Positions 1 to 11,658 of a DNA stretch of 64,000 nucleotides are shown here, one piece after another. Under the pieces are notes generated by a model. The model was given only the letters and a program-made list of their open reading frames with translations. It made no database searches and had not been told where the DNA came from. Every line of letters starts with the position of its first letter. Within the stretch, counting starts at the first letter, position 1. This DNA is from Benincasa hispida (Eukaryota > Streptophyta > Magnoliopsida > Cucurbitales > Cucurbitaceae). The position numbers and the translations under genes were made by a program. Location of the stretch: NCBI RefSeq assembly GCF_009727055.1, contig NC_052349.1, forward strand, positions 36,299,109-36,363,108, read 5' to 3'.

Positions 1-945
1 GATCAGATTGAAATATTTTAATTGTTTTATTTAATGCATTTTCAACCTTAGCCTTAAATACTTTGAACTTTTCAAAAGATTCAGACTTATGTTGCACTAA
101 ATAAACATACACATATCTTGAATAATCATTAGTAAAAGTGATGAAATATTCAAACCCTCCCCTTGCTTTAACATTCGCCGGACTACAGAGGTCTGAATGT
201 ACAAGCTCTAAGGGTTCTTTGGCTCTAGTACCTTTTTTAGTAAAAGATCTTTTAATCATTTGTCTTCAAGGCATGACTCACACATAGGTAAAGAATTTTC
301 TTCTCTCACTTAGAAGTCAATTCTTCACCAATTTCTCCATCCTATTAAGATTGATGTGTCCTAATCTTAGGTGTCAAAGTTGGGCATTTTCTTTAGGGGA
401 AATTTTAAGTTTTATATTTTGAGTTATCACAATTTTAAACATTTCAGTACTTTGAAGGGGTTTAGTAACTAACAGTCTTCGAGATTTGCAGAACAAATAT
501 ATACACCATTTTTGTAAATAAATATTTTATTGACATCAAAAGAAATAGAATAATTTTGTTCTAATGGGCACTTTACAGAAATAAGGTTCCTTTTCAAACC
601 TAGAACAACATATACATTATCTAGTATAATATATGATTTATGTAAATAAAGTAGAAGTCATCTCACTATCATAGCTGACACGACTTGCCTAGTTTCAACA
701 CGCATCATCATCTCCCCAGCTTCCAGTTGCCACCAAGAACTAATTCCCTGAAATAAAGAACAAACATGGTTAGTGGCACTCGAATCTATTAGTTAGGTAG
801 AATCGTCATTCTCCATTAAGCAAGTCTCCAAAACAAGGAAATCACATTTACCTTGCTTGGCTTTCTTCTTTTCTGCTAAGTATTTGGGACAGTTCTTCTT
901 CCAATGTCTCTCTTGGTTGCAAATTTATTTAATTCATCTTTCTAA
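1..945 (-). pseudogene. Ty1/copia gag-protease-integrase remnant
   Basis: Read on the minus strand, this holds consecutive pieces of a copia polyprotein. Near 880-945 is a gag zinc knuckle (CNQERHWKKNC, with the first Cys of CX2CX4HX4C lost). At about 770-815 comes the aspartic protease active site, reading LIDSSATNHVC where the family has DSGA. The GAG-pre-integrase motif HLRLGHINLNR lies near 340-375. The integrase core at 1-240 contains LELVHSDLC and FITFTNDYSRYVYVYL, which carry the first two acidic residues of the DDE triad. In-frame stops (for example between DDST and LIDS) and frameshifts show it cannot make a polyprotein. The window start cuts the integrase, so the rest of pol lies outside. 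It belongs with the primer site and LTR at 2360-2916, which run the same way. Confidence 0.88.
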
Positions 946-2359
946 ATCAGTTTCCAGGTAGGGGTGTTATCTTTTCGTCAACTTAAATACCCAACCTAGA
1001 CAGAACTAGTCTTAGACAAAAGGTCCCTTATAGATACTTTTGCTACAATTGTAATCTTTAATTAAAAATCAATTTAATCTTTAAAAGATTTAACTTAATT
1101 TCTAATCTCATTAGATACGTGATCTTAGATCTATGTGAATCATATTTTAAAACTATTTTAAAAAATGATTTTAATCTAATGTTTGCATGTAATTCTGAAT
1201 TATTTATTTTAATTTCAATTTCATTTAATTATATTTATATAAAAAATGAAATAAATTATAAACATGCAATTGCATTTATTGACATACTTAGTAAAAATGT
1301 AACAGTTATAAAATTACCTAAAGTAATGTCATGTTTCATACAATTACATTTCATTACTGAACTTACATAACACTTATATAATGTAATGAATTAATTAATA
1401 ACATACAACAATTCATACATACATACTATATATTATAACTCTTATAATATAAATAATGCAAGAATACGTTATCAATGCATGCATACATATATCATATCAT
1501 TTATATTATGTGATGCATGAGCATACCATAAATATAAAATCATGCAACTAAATATTATAGCATTTATAATATAAATGATGCATGAATAAAATGCATAATC
1601 TATGATGAGATTTTTTACTATATGACATATATTATAACATATAATAATAAACATAAATCATACATCAAATTCATAATTAAAATATAATTATTGGACTAGG
1701 ATTTGACTCCTAAACTATTAATTAAATTAATATAACACTATATTAATTTAATTAAAAAAAACTAACTCTTACAAATAAAAGCCAAACCGGTTCAAAACAA
1801 GTGAACCGGGTCTTGAACTGCTCGAACTGGACCATGTACAACTCGAACTAGCTATGAACCAGTCTAGAAGAACCCAAACCAACCGAACCGGAGAACCCAC
1901 AAACCGAACCGAAACATCATTCCATGACCCGCATGCGAACCAAACGCCGAAACACGCTTCTTCTCCATCTCGGAACGTTGCGACGTTGTGCCCTAGTATC
2001 ACGATGTTATGGAAAAGAACTCTGTCTGCCGCATCGGAGCGTCGCGACGCTACTGTACATATTCGAATTCTTTCATTTCTGCTTCAATTTGGGTCTTGAT
2101 TTCTCCAGAATCTCACCGGCACAAGCGACTCAAAAACAGTGAATTACAGACCATATCGCAAAAATTATGCCCAAAACACGGGCCCTTACAAACCAATTTG
2201 TAAATTGAAAGTATTAAAGCTAAAAGGCCAATTCTGAAAACATCCAAAATTGTAAACTAGAAAACACATTCCATACAGATTCATCATATGAACACATAAT
2301 GCAAAACCCACCATTATTGTAAAATTAATTATGAAAAGAAAATTGGGACAAAAAACCAC
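946..2359 (-). other. Leader/gag-region remnant of the copia element, no readable gene
   Basis: This links the gag knuckle to the primer binding site. About 1000-1760 is very AT-rich. About 1770-2160 is GC-richer and rich in aaccgg/ccgaac words. Short open frames exist on both strands, but none resembles a gag protein. I see no supportable gene here. Confidence 0.5.
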
Positions 2360-2371
2360 GCTCTGATACCA
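2360..2371 (-). other. Primer binding site (tRNA-Met type) of the minus-strand copia element
   Basis: The reverse complement reads TGGTATCAGAGC, the usual plant initiator tRNA-Met primer site. It lies two bases from an LTR edge ending in TTCA. This fixes the minus-strand orientation and the inner edge of the LTR at 2374. Confidence 0.9.
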
Positions 2372-2373
2372 AT

Positions 2374-2916
2374 TGAAGGAACCTGTGAAGGCCTTGAGCA
2401 AAAATGTGGATCATCTCAATTTTTTTGGTTTTCAAAGAAACATAAATTACAGTACAAATCATGCATTTAAAATATTAAATTACAACATGCCCAAGAAGAA
2501 GAAAAGAGAAAAAAAAAAGGTTTAGAAACCTTACCCTCGAAGATCCAAATCTTCATGAGTTTCCTTTTCTTTCCAAAATGTCACAAACGAAGACGATCCC
2601 TCCAACCAAGATGGCCACCACCACAAGAAGCCTTCTGTATTTTCTTGGGATGAAAATCATAGGAGTTGTGGGCTATTTTAATTTTGTTAGAGGGAGAATT
2701 TGAGAGTTTTTTAGAGAGATTTTCATAATGGGATTCTCTTTTTTCTTCTAAGATCTCCTTGAGAGAATAAGGGTTCTGTACCTCTCAACCCCTTCACAAA
2801 ATGTGAGATGAGAGAGATCAGGGGAGGGAAGTTACTTCCTTCCCAAGAAAAAATTCAAAATTAAAATTTAAAATATAAATTTATTAATTTTAATTTAAAA
2901 AGATATATATAATAAC
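2374..2916 (-). repeat. Copia 5' LTR, truncated
   Basis: The plus strand starts TGAAGGAACC, which is the reverse complement of an LTR end in GGTTCCTTCA. The LTRs at 9361 and 54638 start the same way. It is AT-rich with an A/G-rich tract near 2495-2520. The far (5') end is not seen, because a gypsy LTR begins at 2917, so the remainder was probably lost or displaced there. Confidence 0.75.
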
Positions 2917-4233
2917 TGTAACACCCCCAAACTTCGTTCTTAATGAAATTTTAATATTTCAAATTATGAGGACATTTTTGGAATTTTGGGAAATACAAAA
3001 TATTTTTTAGACTTAATTATAAATTGGGGAATTTACTTTTAATGTTGGAATTTGATTTTAAAGAGGAAGAGAAAATGATTTCATATATGTATATGGTTAT
3101 AGTTAGGTTTTAGAAGGAAAGAATAAAACTAAATAAAGTTTTATTTTATTTTATTTTTCTTTTTCTTTTAAAAAATCTCTTTCTTCCACTCTCCTTCGCG
3201 TGCAACACAGCCCCTATCTCTTTCTTCTCTGTCGACCAGAAGCTGCAACTTTAGTCGCCCATGACCCACGACCGCCCCGTTGAGCCCCAGCCGCTCAGCT
3301 TCCATGCCACTACTGGACGTCCGCCAATCACGCCAAACCTCTCTCTCCACTGTGTTTTCGTTAGTTGCATGGGTTGCGACTTCGTCCAGCCGTACGCCGT
3401 CCCTCGCGTCCTCGCCTAGTCAAGTCGTTCAGCCCTCGTCCTCCGCATTGAATCAGCCGGCAAAGCTAGATCTGAAGCGTCGTCTCCCGTTCGCTTGCCG
3501 CGCCTAGACCATGAAGTCGTCGGACCTGCCAGATCCGTCCGTCCCACCTCATCGTTCGCGACCCGACGCCGCCTTTCCTACAGTCAACCAGATCCAACTT
3601 CCCCAGTTGCACATCGCTCACGGGCACGCTCTAGTCGTCCGCCGCTGCTTCTCCACCCAGTCTCGCGCGCTGTTTTCGTCGGGTTAATGCCGCCGCCGTT
3701 GACTTCGGTAAGATTTTGTAAGTGTGTGGTTTCCTTTGAAAGCCAATCAAACTATTGATTCAGTTTTACACTTACCCATTATGTTTGGATGTTTAGATTC
3801 AATTTTCGGGGAGAATCTTGAGGTTTTCAGGTGTTTTCGTTGTGGGTGATTTACGTTTGATCCTGTGGGTTTTCGGTAAGTTGTTGAGAAGCTTTTGGTT
3901 TAGGATTGGTGGTTTTGAAATTGTGCTTAGAGATTGAAATTTCATATTTGCTTGTTTGTTACTTTGGTTTGATTCAAGGTCTCGATGGGCAAGGAAGGGC
4001 TTAAGCTTGCTAGTTTGTAAGGTTTGCAATTAGAGGTAAGTAATCTTACAACTGGAATTGCCCACGTGCCAGGTAATGTAGTTATGATTTACTGAGAATT
4101 TGATGATGGTTTGATGTTTATGTATGCCTTGCTAATATGAGGATTTAAAAGACTAGATGTGCATAAAGATATTTGAATGCTAGCATGATTTGAGTATATT
4201 ATTATTCTATGAGATTCTATTTCATCTGAGAAT

Positions 4234-4369
4234 GATGAGATGTATATGTATGTTATGGGACTATGATGACGAGATGTATATGTGTGTTATAGAATTATGA
4301 TGATGAGATGTATATGTATTATATAGAACTATGATAATGAGATGTATATGTATGTTATAGAACCATGTT
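4234..4369 (+). repeat. 34-bp tandem repeat inside the gypsy LTR (4 copies)
   Basis: Four copies of a unit starting gatgagatgtatatgt recur at 4234, 4268, 4302 and 4336, an exact 34-bp period. The same array is present in the second LTR copy (about 9280-9360), where it is cut by the copia LTR at 9361. Confidence 0.85.
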
Positions 4370-4422
4370 ATGATACTTGTGATGCTGTAATCGCGATAGT
4401 ATCCTCACTGTTAGTTAGATGC

Positions 4423-4700
4423 TCACTAGAGGTTGTGTGTCTTTCGGGATTCACTAGAGGTGGTGCTTTCCTTCGGGATTCACCAGAGATTGTGTGTCCT
4501 TCGGGATTAACTAGAGGTGGTGGTTTCCTTGGGCATCCATTAGAGATTGTGTTTCCTTTGGGATTTACTAAAGGTGGTGGTTTCCTTTGGGATCCATTAA
4601 AGGTTGTGTTTTCTTCAGGATTCACTAGAAGTGGTGTTTTCTTCGGGATTCACGAGAGGTTGTGGGTCCTACGGGACTTACTAGAGGTTGTGAGTATACT
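4423..4700 (+). repeat. 28/29-bp tandem repeat inside the gypsy LTR (10 copies)
   Basis: The word tcactagag or a variant recurs at 4423, 4451, 4480, 4508, 4536, 4565, 4593, 4622, 4650 and 4679. Alternate units carry ggttgtg and ggtggtg, so there is a higher-order period of about 57 bp. The ORF at 4342-4770 only translates this array. Confidence 0.85.
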
Positions 4701-5231
4701 TAACTACAGTAGGATGAAGTTCAGTAATTCATGTATGAATGTGTCCCATGAGGACTATGGGAGTGCTTAGTCCCACCAGAGCTAGGCATCTAGAGGACAT
4801 AGATGCCTAGCCTGACTCCAGTAGTGGGGTTAGTTATTAAGTATTTTATACTCACCCTTTCTCATGTTTATATTTTAGGTAAGGGCAGGGACGCGCTGGC
4901 GAATGACAAGAGGAATTCATGAATGACCCACTGAGGATCAATTTTATGCTTCTGCTCATGATATTTAGATTTCTTTTCATATTTTTCAACTTTCAGTTTT
5001 GATGTTTGAAACTTACTATTAAGATTTGTTTTTAGACCTATTTATTATCATTAATGATTTATGGATACTCTATCATTTGTTTTTAATGTTTGAATTTAAT
5101 AGAGGTCTTTTAAATTTACCTTATTTATTTAGTATTTATTTCACTATAAAAGGGTGTCGTTTTAAGTTCCATGTATGCATGTGTTTAGTAACGGCCTAAC
5201 TTAAGTCCTAGGGGGGTCAAGTCGTTACAGT

Positions 5232-5244
5232 TGGTATCGGAGCC
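5232..5244 (+). other. Primer binding site of the gypsy element
   Basis: TGGTATCGGAGCC lies two bases after the LTR tip at 5229. It matches the tRNA-Met-type site used by many plant gypsy elements and sets the plus orientation. Confidence 0.88.
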
Positions 5245-6420
5245 CATGTTTTGGGTTCTGTAGACTGACTTACTATATAAGTCTATATTGTCCTTATGGC
5301 CCATGAACGGATTCCTCGTCATCGCCAGGTATGTCTTATCAATTAAATTTTTATGATAGTTGTGCGTTAAAATATTTGTTTAGCTTAAATGTACCAGTTA
5401 TGTTCTGATGCTAGGTCGGTGACTCGATAGAAGTTTTTATAAACGAAGTATTCAGGTACGACACTAATAAAAAAATATAAATAAATAAAATAAAATTATG
5501 AGGTCACTTGGCACTAGTTCATCTCATGGAAATTTTGTTAAAAACGAACAAATGTATACCTCAGTTCAGCGACCTTAAAGGTTGGTGCAACGATGTAGAA
5601 TTATGACAATTTAGGAATAAAGGTATATATATGTTTAAGCCAAGAAATAAATTGTCAAGACAAGAATTGATCAAGGACTAGTGTTATGTTTTGTGTTGGA
5701 TAGTGCAATTAGTGGTAGTATAGATACATAGGCCACGTACTCAAGTACAAGGTTAAAAGTTGTTTTATGGATAAGAAAGAAAAGAAGAAGAGCCTATAGA
5801 TTTATTAAAGGTTCTAAGATATTAAACCAAACGTTTCGAGAGGAACTTTGAAAAGGATTAATAAGTCATACGTACTTTGGTAATACTAGGAACTTGATGG
5901 ATTAGGTAAAGTATGTGTAATGATATGAAGAATTCTTTTGGAATATCTAGCTAAGTTGATGTCATTAAAGGAAGCTAAAATAGTTGGACATGACGTTGGA
6001 CTTAAAGAGGATAAAGCAAGGTGTTATTTATTTAGGTTGGAGGATTATTTTAGTATACGTAGACTAAATCTATAGCCTTATTGTGATGAAGAGATCCAAG
6101 TTAGGCAAATTTGAAGAAACAAAAGTCTTTTGGAGTTTAAAAGTATGCAAATTGGCAAAGGAGAATTCTACAAGATGGAAATTCTTAGTGAGAGAGATAA
6201 GACTTATGGATGAGTTAAGTAAAATAAAATTTAGTAAAGATATTATGTTCCACTTGAAAAGTAGGGAAAAAATAGAGGTATCTTGAATTTAATGGTTTTA
6301 TCAAAGATAAGTGTGAAGGAGAGAAAATTATCCAAGAAAGTTTACTCTTTTGGAAAGAGAAAGAAATTTAATGTGTTCAAAACTTCTAGTTAAGTATGGT
6401 TTGGAGACATGATATGGGGG
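5245..6420 (+). other. Gypsy internal region, degraded
   Basis: A short frame opens at 5296 with MAHERIPRHRQ, which could be a gag start, and stops after 16 codons. The rest shows only short frames (for example 6083-6286), none of which I recognise as gag, protease or polymerase. It may be non-autonomous or rearranged. Confidence 0.45.
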
Positions 6421-6994
6421 GTTACAAGATCGAAGGAACTGCTTTTAGGACAAAGACTCGAAGGGCTCGGTTGTGAGGAAGTTAATAATTTAGGGAACGG
6501 TTCGACCTAAGCCACAGTTTGATCGACAAGCTTAGTTTACAATGAAAATAAATGCAAGAAGAAGAAGAACAAAATGGAATGGGATTACACATCTTCATAG
6601 GAACTATTCAAGTTCGATCGCAAATAGCCTATGTGCGCGAGACTGGTAGCTCGCTACCAGTGAGAAATAGCTGAGAAAGGAAGCATCATTGGCTAAACCC
6701 ACGAGCCAGAGACGGAATTCCCAAGTCAAATGAAAAATCATCCATTTCTGTATCGGTTCCACTGACCTCTTTTCTACTACGATAAATTTCACTCTAAGCT
6801 AATCGAGTTCTCTACCTAAAGGTTCACTTGAACCTACCAAGCCCAACACTTGCCCGCTTGACGGTCGGAGCGCTCTTTTATGAAGGAGAAGCGCGTATAT
6901 CTTTTATCTATGCTTGGCTGGTGGAATAGATCATTGCATTTTTTTGAAATACTAAAAGCTGGCGATGACTTGTCAACTCAATCGAGATCAATCG

Positions 6995-7254
6995 TTCTTT
7001 TTTTTTTTCCTTTCCATTCACTTGGATCTCTTCTGTTTCATCGATTTTGTCCGGATCCTCCTTTTCTTTCAAAAAAAGGGAAGGAGAAGTATCTTCTTCG
7101 GTGGATCCCTCTTATTCCTGTTTAGTCCCCTTTGTTTCGGAAGTGGTTTCTATTTCTACATCTGTTTCTTTCTCGCTTTCCCCCATTTCCTCCATTTCCT
7201 CCATTTCTGAGGTTTCTTTCAGTTTTTTAGTAATAATGGGTGACGATATTTTGC
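6995..7254 (-). pseudogene. ycf1: Plastid ycf1 (Tic214) fragment
   Basis: The minus strand reads through the acidic, repetitive segment typical of the N-terminal third of plastid Ycf1, including [19 protein letters not shown], then [18 protein letters not shown], a stop, EGSTEED, and [11 protein letters not shown]. Ycf1/Tic214 is a large plastid-encoded protein of the inner envelope translocon region. This copy covers only about 85 codons, has at least one in-frame stop, and lacks both ends. After about 6995 the match ends and mitochondrial-like sequence begins. It is a nuclear or mitochondrial copy of plastid DNA, not a functional gene. Confidence 0.75.
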
Positions 7255-7676
7255 CTAAATAGTAGACATACATAAGAGAAGAAAGATCGTAGCGTAAAAA
7301 AGAAAGGTAGCTTGCTTACTTAGTGCTTGTGCTAAGGAGAAAGAGTTTTGATTCGAGGCGGATCCCTTTTTTGTTTGCCTTTACAAGTTGAGTAAACAAA
7401 TAAAAAATCTCGATCGTTAGTTAACTTAAGATTCTCACACTAACATGACAAACATGTGTTCACGTTGTGATTTTTGATGTAGTTGCAATCCCTATCATTT
7501 GGCTAGTTGTAAATAGACCTAGACTGTGGAACAAAAGATTATCTCGGACCTACATCGATATTGATGATGATTCTCAAATATCGAAGAACATAATTTGATA
7601 CGATGAAATAGAATGCAATAGAAACAAAGATACAGGGAACGGGTTACCTACTCTTAATGGTCAAAGCAAACTCTTT

Positions 7677-7702
7677 CATTCTGAATTTTTTAATTCAGAA
7701 TG
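7677..7702. other. Perfect stem-loop beside the organellar tRNA-Asn copy
   Basis: CATTCTGAATT and AATTCAGAATG form an 11-bp perfect stem around a short T loop, immediately 3' of the minus-strand tRNA. Stem-loops of this kind flank plastid genes and stabilise 3' ends. I infer it was inherited with the plastid DNA. Confidence 0.6.
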
Positions 7703-7710
7703 AATCAAAT

Positions 7711-7780
7711 CTCCCCAAGTAGGATTCGAATCTACGACCAATCAGTTAACAGCTAACCACTCTATGGTCACTACTCTTTA
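7711..7780 (-). pseudogene. trnN-GUU: Degraded plastid-type tRNA-Asn(GUU)
   Basis: The reverse complement ends with an intact acceptor 3' strand (CTTGGGGAG) and T arm (near TTCGAATCCTAC) and keeps the anticodon arm with GTT (CTGTTAACTGATTGG). This matches plastid trnN-GUU. The 5' third, with the D arm and the acceptor 5' strand, is strongly diverged and slightly shortened, so the cloverleaf cannot close normally. It is probably non-functional. Confidence 0.75.
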
Positions 7781-8234
7781 CGAACCCGGGATGAAGACGT
7801 GTAAATTACAATAAGCGGTGGTTATGTTATACCATTAAGATAGCGAAAGGAATGAGTGAACCGATAGGGTGAGGTGCACGAATGAAACGTTATATATATA
7901 CATTTAAGTAAGATAGGGTTCCTAGTATGGTTGTTAGCTCCAAACGTGTTGGAGTTTGACTTAGCTGGTCACTCAGGGGATGTTGGGGAACTTTTCCAGT
8001 TGGCCTATCTTGTCAGTTGGTTCAGCGATAGATGTAGAAAAGGATGGACAAACTATCTTGCGAACCTTGCTTACAGGAGTAGCTGGTCTGGGCTGCAGAT
8101 GAATTACAGGCCTTGTCTGCAGTTAATCATATAAGGAAGATGGCATAGAATGTGCTATTGTTGCATGTGTTTTGGTGTAAAAGAAGAATATCTCAATATC
8201 ACGTGGCTTAGGTCAGACCGTTCCCATGCAACAC

Positions 8235-9360
8235 TAAATAAAATTTTGTTTATTTTCTTTTTCTTTTTCTTGTCGACCAGAAGCTCCAGCCCTAGCCGCC
8301 CATGACCCACGGTCGCCTTGTTAAGCCCCAGTTGCTCAGCCTCCGTGCCATCGTCGGACGTCCGTCAGTCGCGCCAGACCTCTCTTTCCACTATGTTTCT
8401 GTTAGTTGCGTGGGTCACGACTTTGTCCAGCCGCATGCCTTCATCGTGCCCTTGCCTAGCCAAGCCGTTCAACCCTCATCCTCCGAGTCAAATCAGCTAG
8501 TGAAGCTAGATCTAAAGCGCCACCTCTCGTTCGCTTGTCGCGCCTAGACCTTGAAGCGATCGGACCTGCTAGATCCGTCCACCCCACCTCGCCGTTTGCG
8601 ACCCGGTGCCGTGTCAGACTCCGCCCCTCCCTCAGTCGGCCAGATCCAACTCCCTCAATCACACGCTGCTCACCGATGAGCTCCAATCGTCTTCCACCCA
8701 GTCTTGCGCACTATTGTCGTCAGGTCAGTGTCATCGCTGTCGATTTCGGTAAGATTTTGTAAGTGTTTGGGGTTTCCTTTGAAAGCCAATCAAACTATTG
8801 ATTCAGTTTCACACTTACCCATTATGTTTGGATGTTCATATTCAAGTTTTTGAGAGAATCTTGAGGTTTCCTGATGTTTTCGTTGTGGGTGATTTATGTT
8901 TGATCCTGTGGGTTTTCGGTAAGTTGTTGAGAAGCTTTTGGTTTAGGATTGGTGGTTTTGAAACTGTCCTTAGAGATTGAAATTTCATATTTTCTTGTTT
9001 GTTACTTTGGTTTGACTCAAGGACTCGTTGGGCAAGGAAGAGGTTAAACTTACTAGTTTCTAGAGTTTGCGATTAGAGGTAAGTAATCTTACTACTAAAA
9101 CTACCCACGTGCCAGGCAATGTATATATGATTTACTGAGGATTAGATAATGGTTTGATGTTTATGTTTACCTTGCTGATATGAGGATTTAAAAGACTAAA
9201 TGCGCATAGAGATATTCGAATGCTAGCATGATTTGAGTATATTATTCTTCTATGAGATTATGTTTGATTTGAGGATGATGAGATGTATATATATGTTATG
9301 GGACTATGATGACGAGATGTATATGTATGTTATAGAATTATGATGATGAGATGTATATGT
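8235..9360 (+). repeat. Second, truncated copy of the gypsy LTR
   Basis: From gtcgaccagaagct near 8273 onward it aligns base for base, with scattered changes, to the LTR segment at about 3228-4340. The GC-rich block, the tttcggtaagattttgtaag junction and the start of the 34-bp array are all present. The LTR's first ~200 bases are missing or diverged. The copy is cut inside the array where the copia LTR begins at 9361. Confidence 0.85.
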
Positions 9361-11511
9361 TGAAGGAACTTTTATCAAAGAGTACCTATGAGCGGAAACA
9401 AGATCGTTCCAAATTCATTGTGACAGAAAAGCAAGCATTCATAAACATACACAGTAGTTATACATTACAGAATAAATTAGGCATGCTTTCAACAAATTAA
9501 ATACAAAATAACAAGAGACTCACATTTGAAGAACTTTTCTTATCTTTATCTTTCGGTCTCGTCAAGATCAGCCCCTCTCGTTGTCGCTACAACGCCAAGC
9601 CAATCGTCTACCAAATCTCGTTGTCACTCAACCAATGAACGGTCTTCTCCACGTACAGACAGCAACTTAGACACCACCACTCAGTGACCTTGGTATTCTA
9701 ATAGTGCGAATCCAAGAGGTGTGGGCTTTGTTGGATTTGGTAGAGGGAAGGAGGAAACATGATCGTATTCAATGACCAAGTAAGTGGGAGAGGTTTAGAG
9801 TCTATCGTATAGATAGGTGCTTGATCATTTAGAAAAAGGGTGCACAATCGTCTAGGTAATCAGCTATGATCGTTTGGATGATCATTTAGATAATCTCGCT
9901 CTCGCGTGCAATTATTTAATAAAAGCTATACGATCGTTTAGGTTGACTGCACATGTACACACGATTGTTTAGGAAAACTTGAGCTGTCGTGTAGGCTCTC
10001 GTTAGCTAAACGACAGAGAGTGTACGATGTTATAAAGTCATTATCCGATCCTGTTGCAAAATGAAAACTATTTTCATTTTATCCTTCAGTAGTAAAAACT
10101 GAATGCAACCTCCCACTTTCACGCACAGTTCTGGAGAAAACCACCAACAATTATCTCATAGTTGTTTAATTATAAATAAGTATAATAACTAACTTATCAT
10201 ATTATATTTATAACTTATAGTTCTAATATCACATCATATGCAATATTTAAAACATAGTCCTTTTCTCCTCCACTAGATATAAATCATATTTATATCATTT
10301 TCCTTCAATTAATGTATTTCATACACCATGTCAACTATATCATATATAATTGACCAGTTTAATCATATCATATATAATTAAACTCCCTCTTGTCAATTTG
10401 AACACTTCAAACTGACCCAAAAACTGATTCTCAACTTGAATCCATTGAGCTACCAAGGGGACCTTATAGACATGTTGCTTGAAGCTCCAACGGTACGTGA
10501 ATAGTTGACTAAACTCTTTAGCCACGAAATCCATCATCTGGTAACTGCCGAGCACTCCACTAAAGACCGAGAGTTGCACTATTCTCACCACAGATATATT
10601 TCTGTGTCCATCGGATATAACCGGTCAACAGTACGATAACTCTTCACAGATGCTCGTAAGTACAGTTGGACCAATTTACCATATTGCCCTTGTAGTTACA
10701 TCTAACTCCTTAAGTACCACTGATCTCGTTAATGAACAATACATCATAGTTCTACTATGAGTGGACACCTCTTGGGCCATGAGAAGGTGTGTGGCGCCAC
10801 ATCGTTCAAGCCCTAGAATCAGCCCTTAAGAGAGCACTCTATCTACTTACCTCTGCTTCGGGGAAGGAATGAATTCCATCTTGTACAACTAAGTTCCCAA
10901 CTCCCAAATCAGACAAATCTCCAAAGTGGTAGGTTTGAGTTGGCAATCTGGCCACTCGCACCCATGCAAATCAAAGTACCGCCCTCAAAGGTAAGAGTTC
11001 TCAGCTCACTCAGGATTAAGATCATGTTATCTATGGTTATCCTAGTGAAGTGAAGTCTCTTTCATAAATGGCGTTATATAACGAGAATATAACACTTCAT
11101 GGTCCGGTCTTATACAAACTCCTTTGTATAAGACGCCCCTGCTAGCATGTCTCCATATGAATGATCAGGATCAGACCATCTGTAGTAAGTCATAATACTT
11201 GTAACTCTCTACAAATCGGGCCGCATCTGTAATGTCACAAGGATAAGGTTTCCCTCATATATCCATATACTACAAACCATTTTGGTTATCACTTAAGGCA
11301 TGATCCACCTGTATGTCTCCACATACATGCTTAAGTTACAACTACAACCAGTGATCTTAGTTTATTAGTTTGTGGTAAAGAGAATAAAATATCTCATGTT
11401 TCATAGACAACAATGAAGAAAATATCATATATTATTGCATCACAAGCGTTTTTTGAATGCAGTGTTTACAAACTACAAGACCCAACAAAGTTTAGGGCAT
11501 CATCCTCAACA
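9361..11511 (-). repeat. Copia 3' LTR (2.15 kb)
   Basis: The plus strand runs from TGAAGGAACT to CCTCAACA, a TG...CA LTR read on the minus strand (start TGTTGAGGATG, end AGTTCCTTCA). A polypurine tract adjoins at 11512 and RNase H coding lies just beyond, so this is the 3' LTR of the element containing 11659-12741. Around 9760-10020 it carries scattered gatcgtttag words, also found at 14895-15140 and 55095-55260. It interrupts the gypsy LTR at 9360. Confidence 0.85.
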
Positions 11512-11523
11512 ATCTCCCACTTG
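11512..11523 (-). other. Polypurine tract of the copia element
   Basis: The minus strand reads CAAGTGGGAGAT directly before the LTR start TGTTG. This is the usual plant copia plus-strand primer arrangement. A second copy of ctcccacttg occurs at about 11602, so the tract region is partly duplicated. Confidence 0.85.
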
Positions 11524-11658
11524 TCCTAAAGCGAGTGGGGTGTACATTACAACAAGTACCAAACAATAAACTAGGGCACTAAGGCCCAATACAAAAATCT
11601 CCCACTTGCCCTAGTCCAGCCGCGGGCAGTCCCGTAGACCCATGCTCTGAAGGTGACC

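Larger units (their letters stand above)
2917..5229 (+). repeat. Ty3/gypsy 5' LTR (2.3 kb)
   Basis: It begins TGTAACACCCCC and ends GTCAAGTCGTTACA, so the tips form the inverted pair TGTAAC/GTTACA. A primer binding site follows directly. It contains a GC-rich block (about 3180-3700) that gives open frames on both strands without resembling any protein. Two tandem arrays (4234-4369 and 4423-4700) follow, then a conserved segment around 4770-4860 (tagcctgactccag...actcaccc) that recurs inverted near 38740. A truncated second copy lies at 8235-9360. At 2313 bp it is long for an LTR but within the range of plant gypsy elements. Confidence 0.85.
6421..8234. other. Organelle-derived island (plastid and mitochondrial-like DNA)
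   Basis: The stretch differs in base composition and word use from the surrounding retroelement. It contains a plastid ycf1 segment (6995-7254), a plastid-type trnN with its flanking stem-loop (7677-7780), and mitochondrial-looking spacer sequence around 6600-6960 (for example cttgacggtcggagcgctc). In plastid genomes trnN and ycf1 are neighbours, but here only about 450 bp of unrelated-looking sequence separates them. About 7800-8234 is unassigned. Either a plastid insert in mitochondrial DNA moved to the nucleus, or several fragments were joined during repair. Confidence 0.6.

Noticed and set aside
3280..3758. Open frames on both strands in the GC-rich block of the gypsy LTR
   Set aside because: They repeat in the second LTR copy with frame-breaking changes, have Ser/Pro/Arg-rich composition dictated by GC content, and match no protein family.
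4342..4770. 142-codon frame with Gly/Phe-rich repeats
   Set aside because: It is a direct translation of the 28/29-bp tandem array. The opposite strand is open over the same stretch.
8302..8762. Open frames in the second LTR copy
   Set aside because: Same noncoding block as above. The reading frames are not conserved between the two copies.
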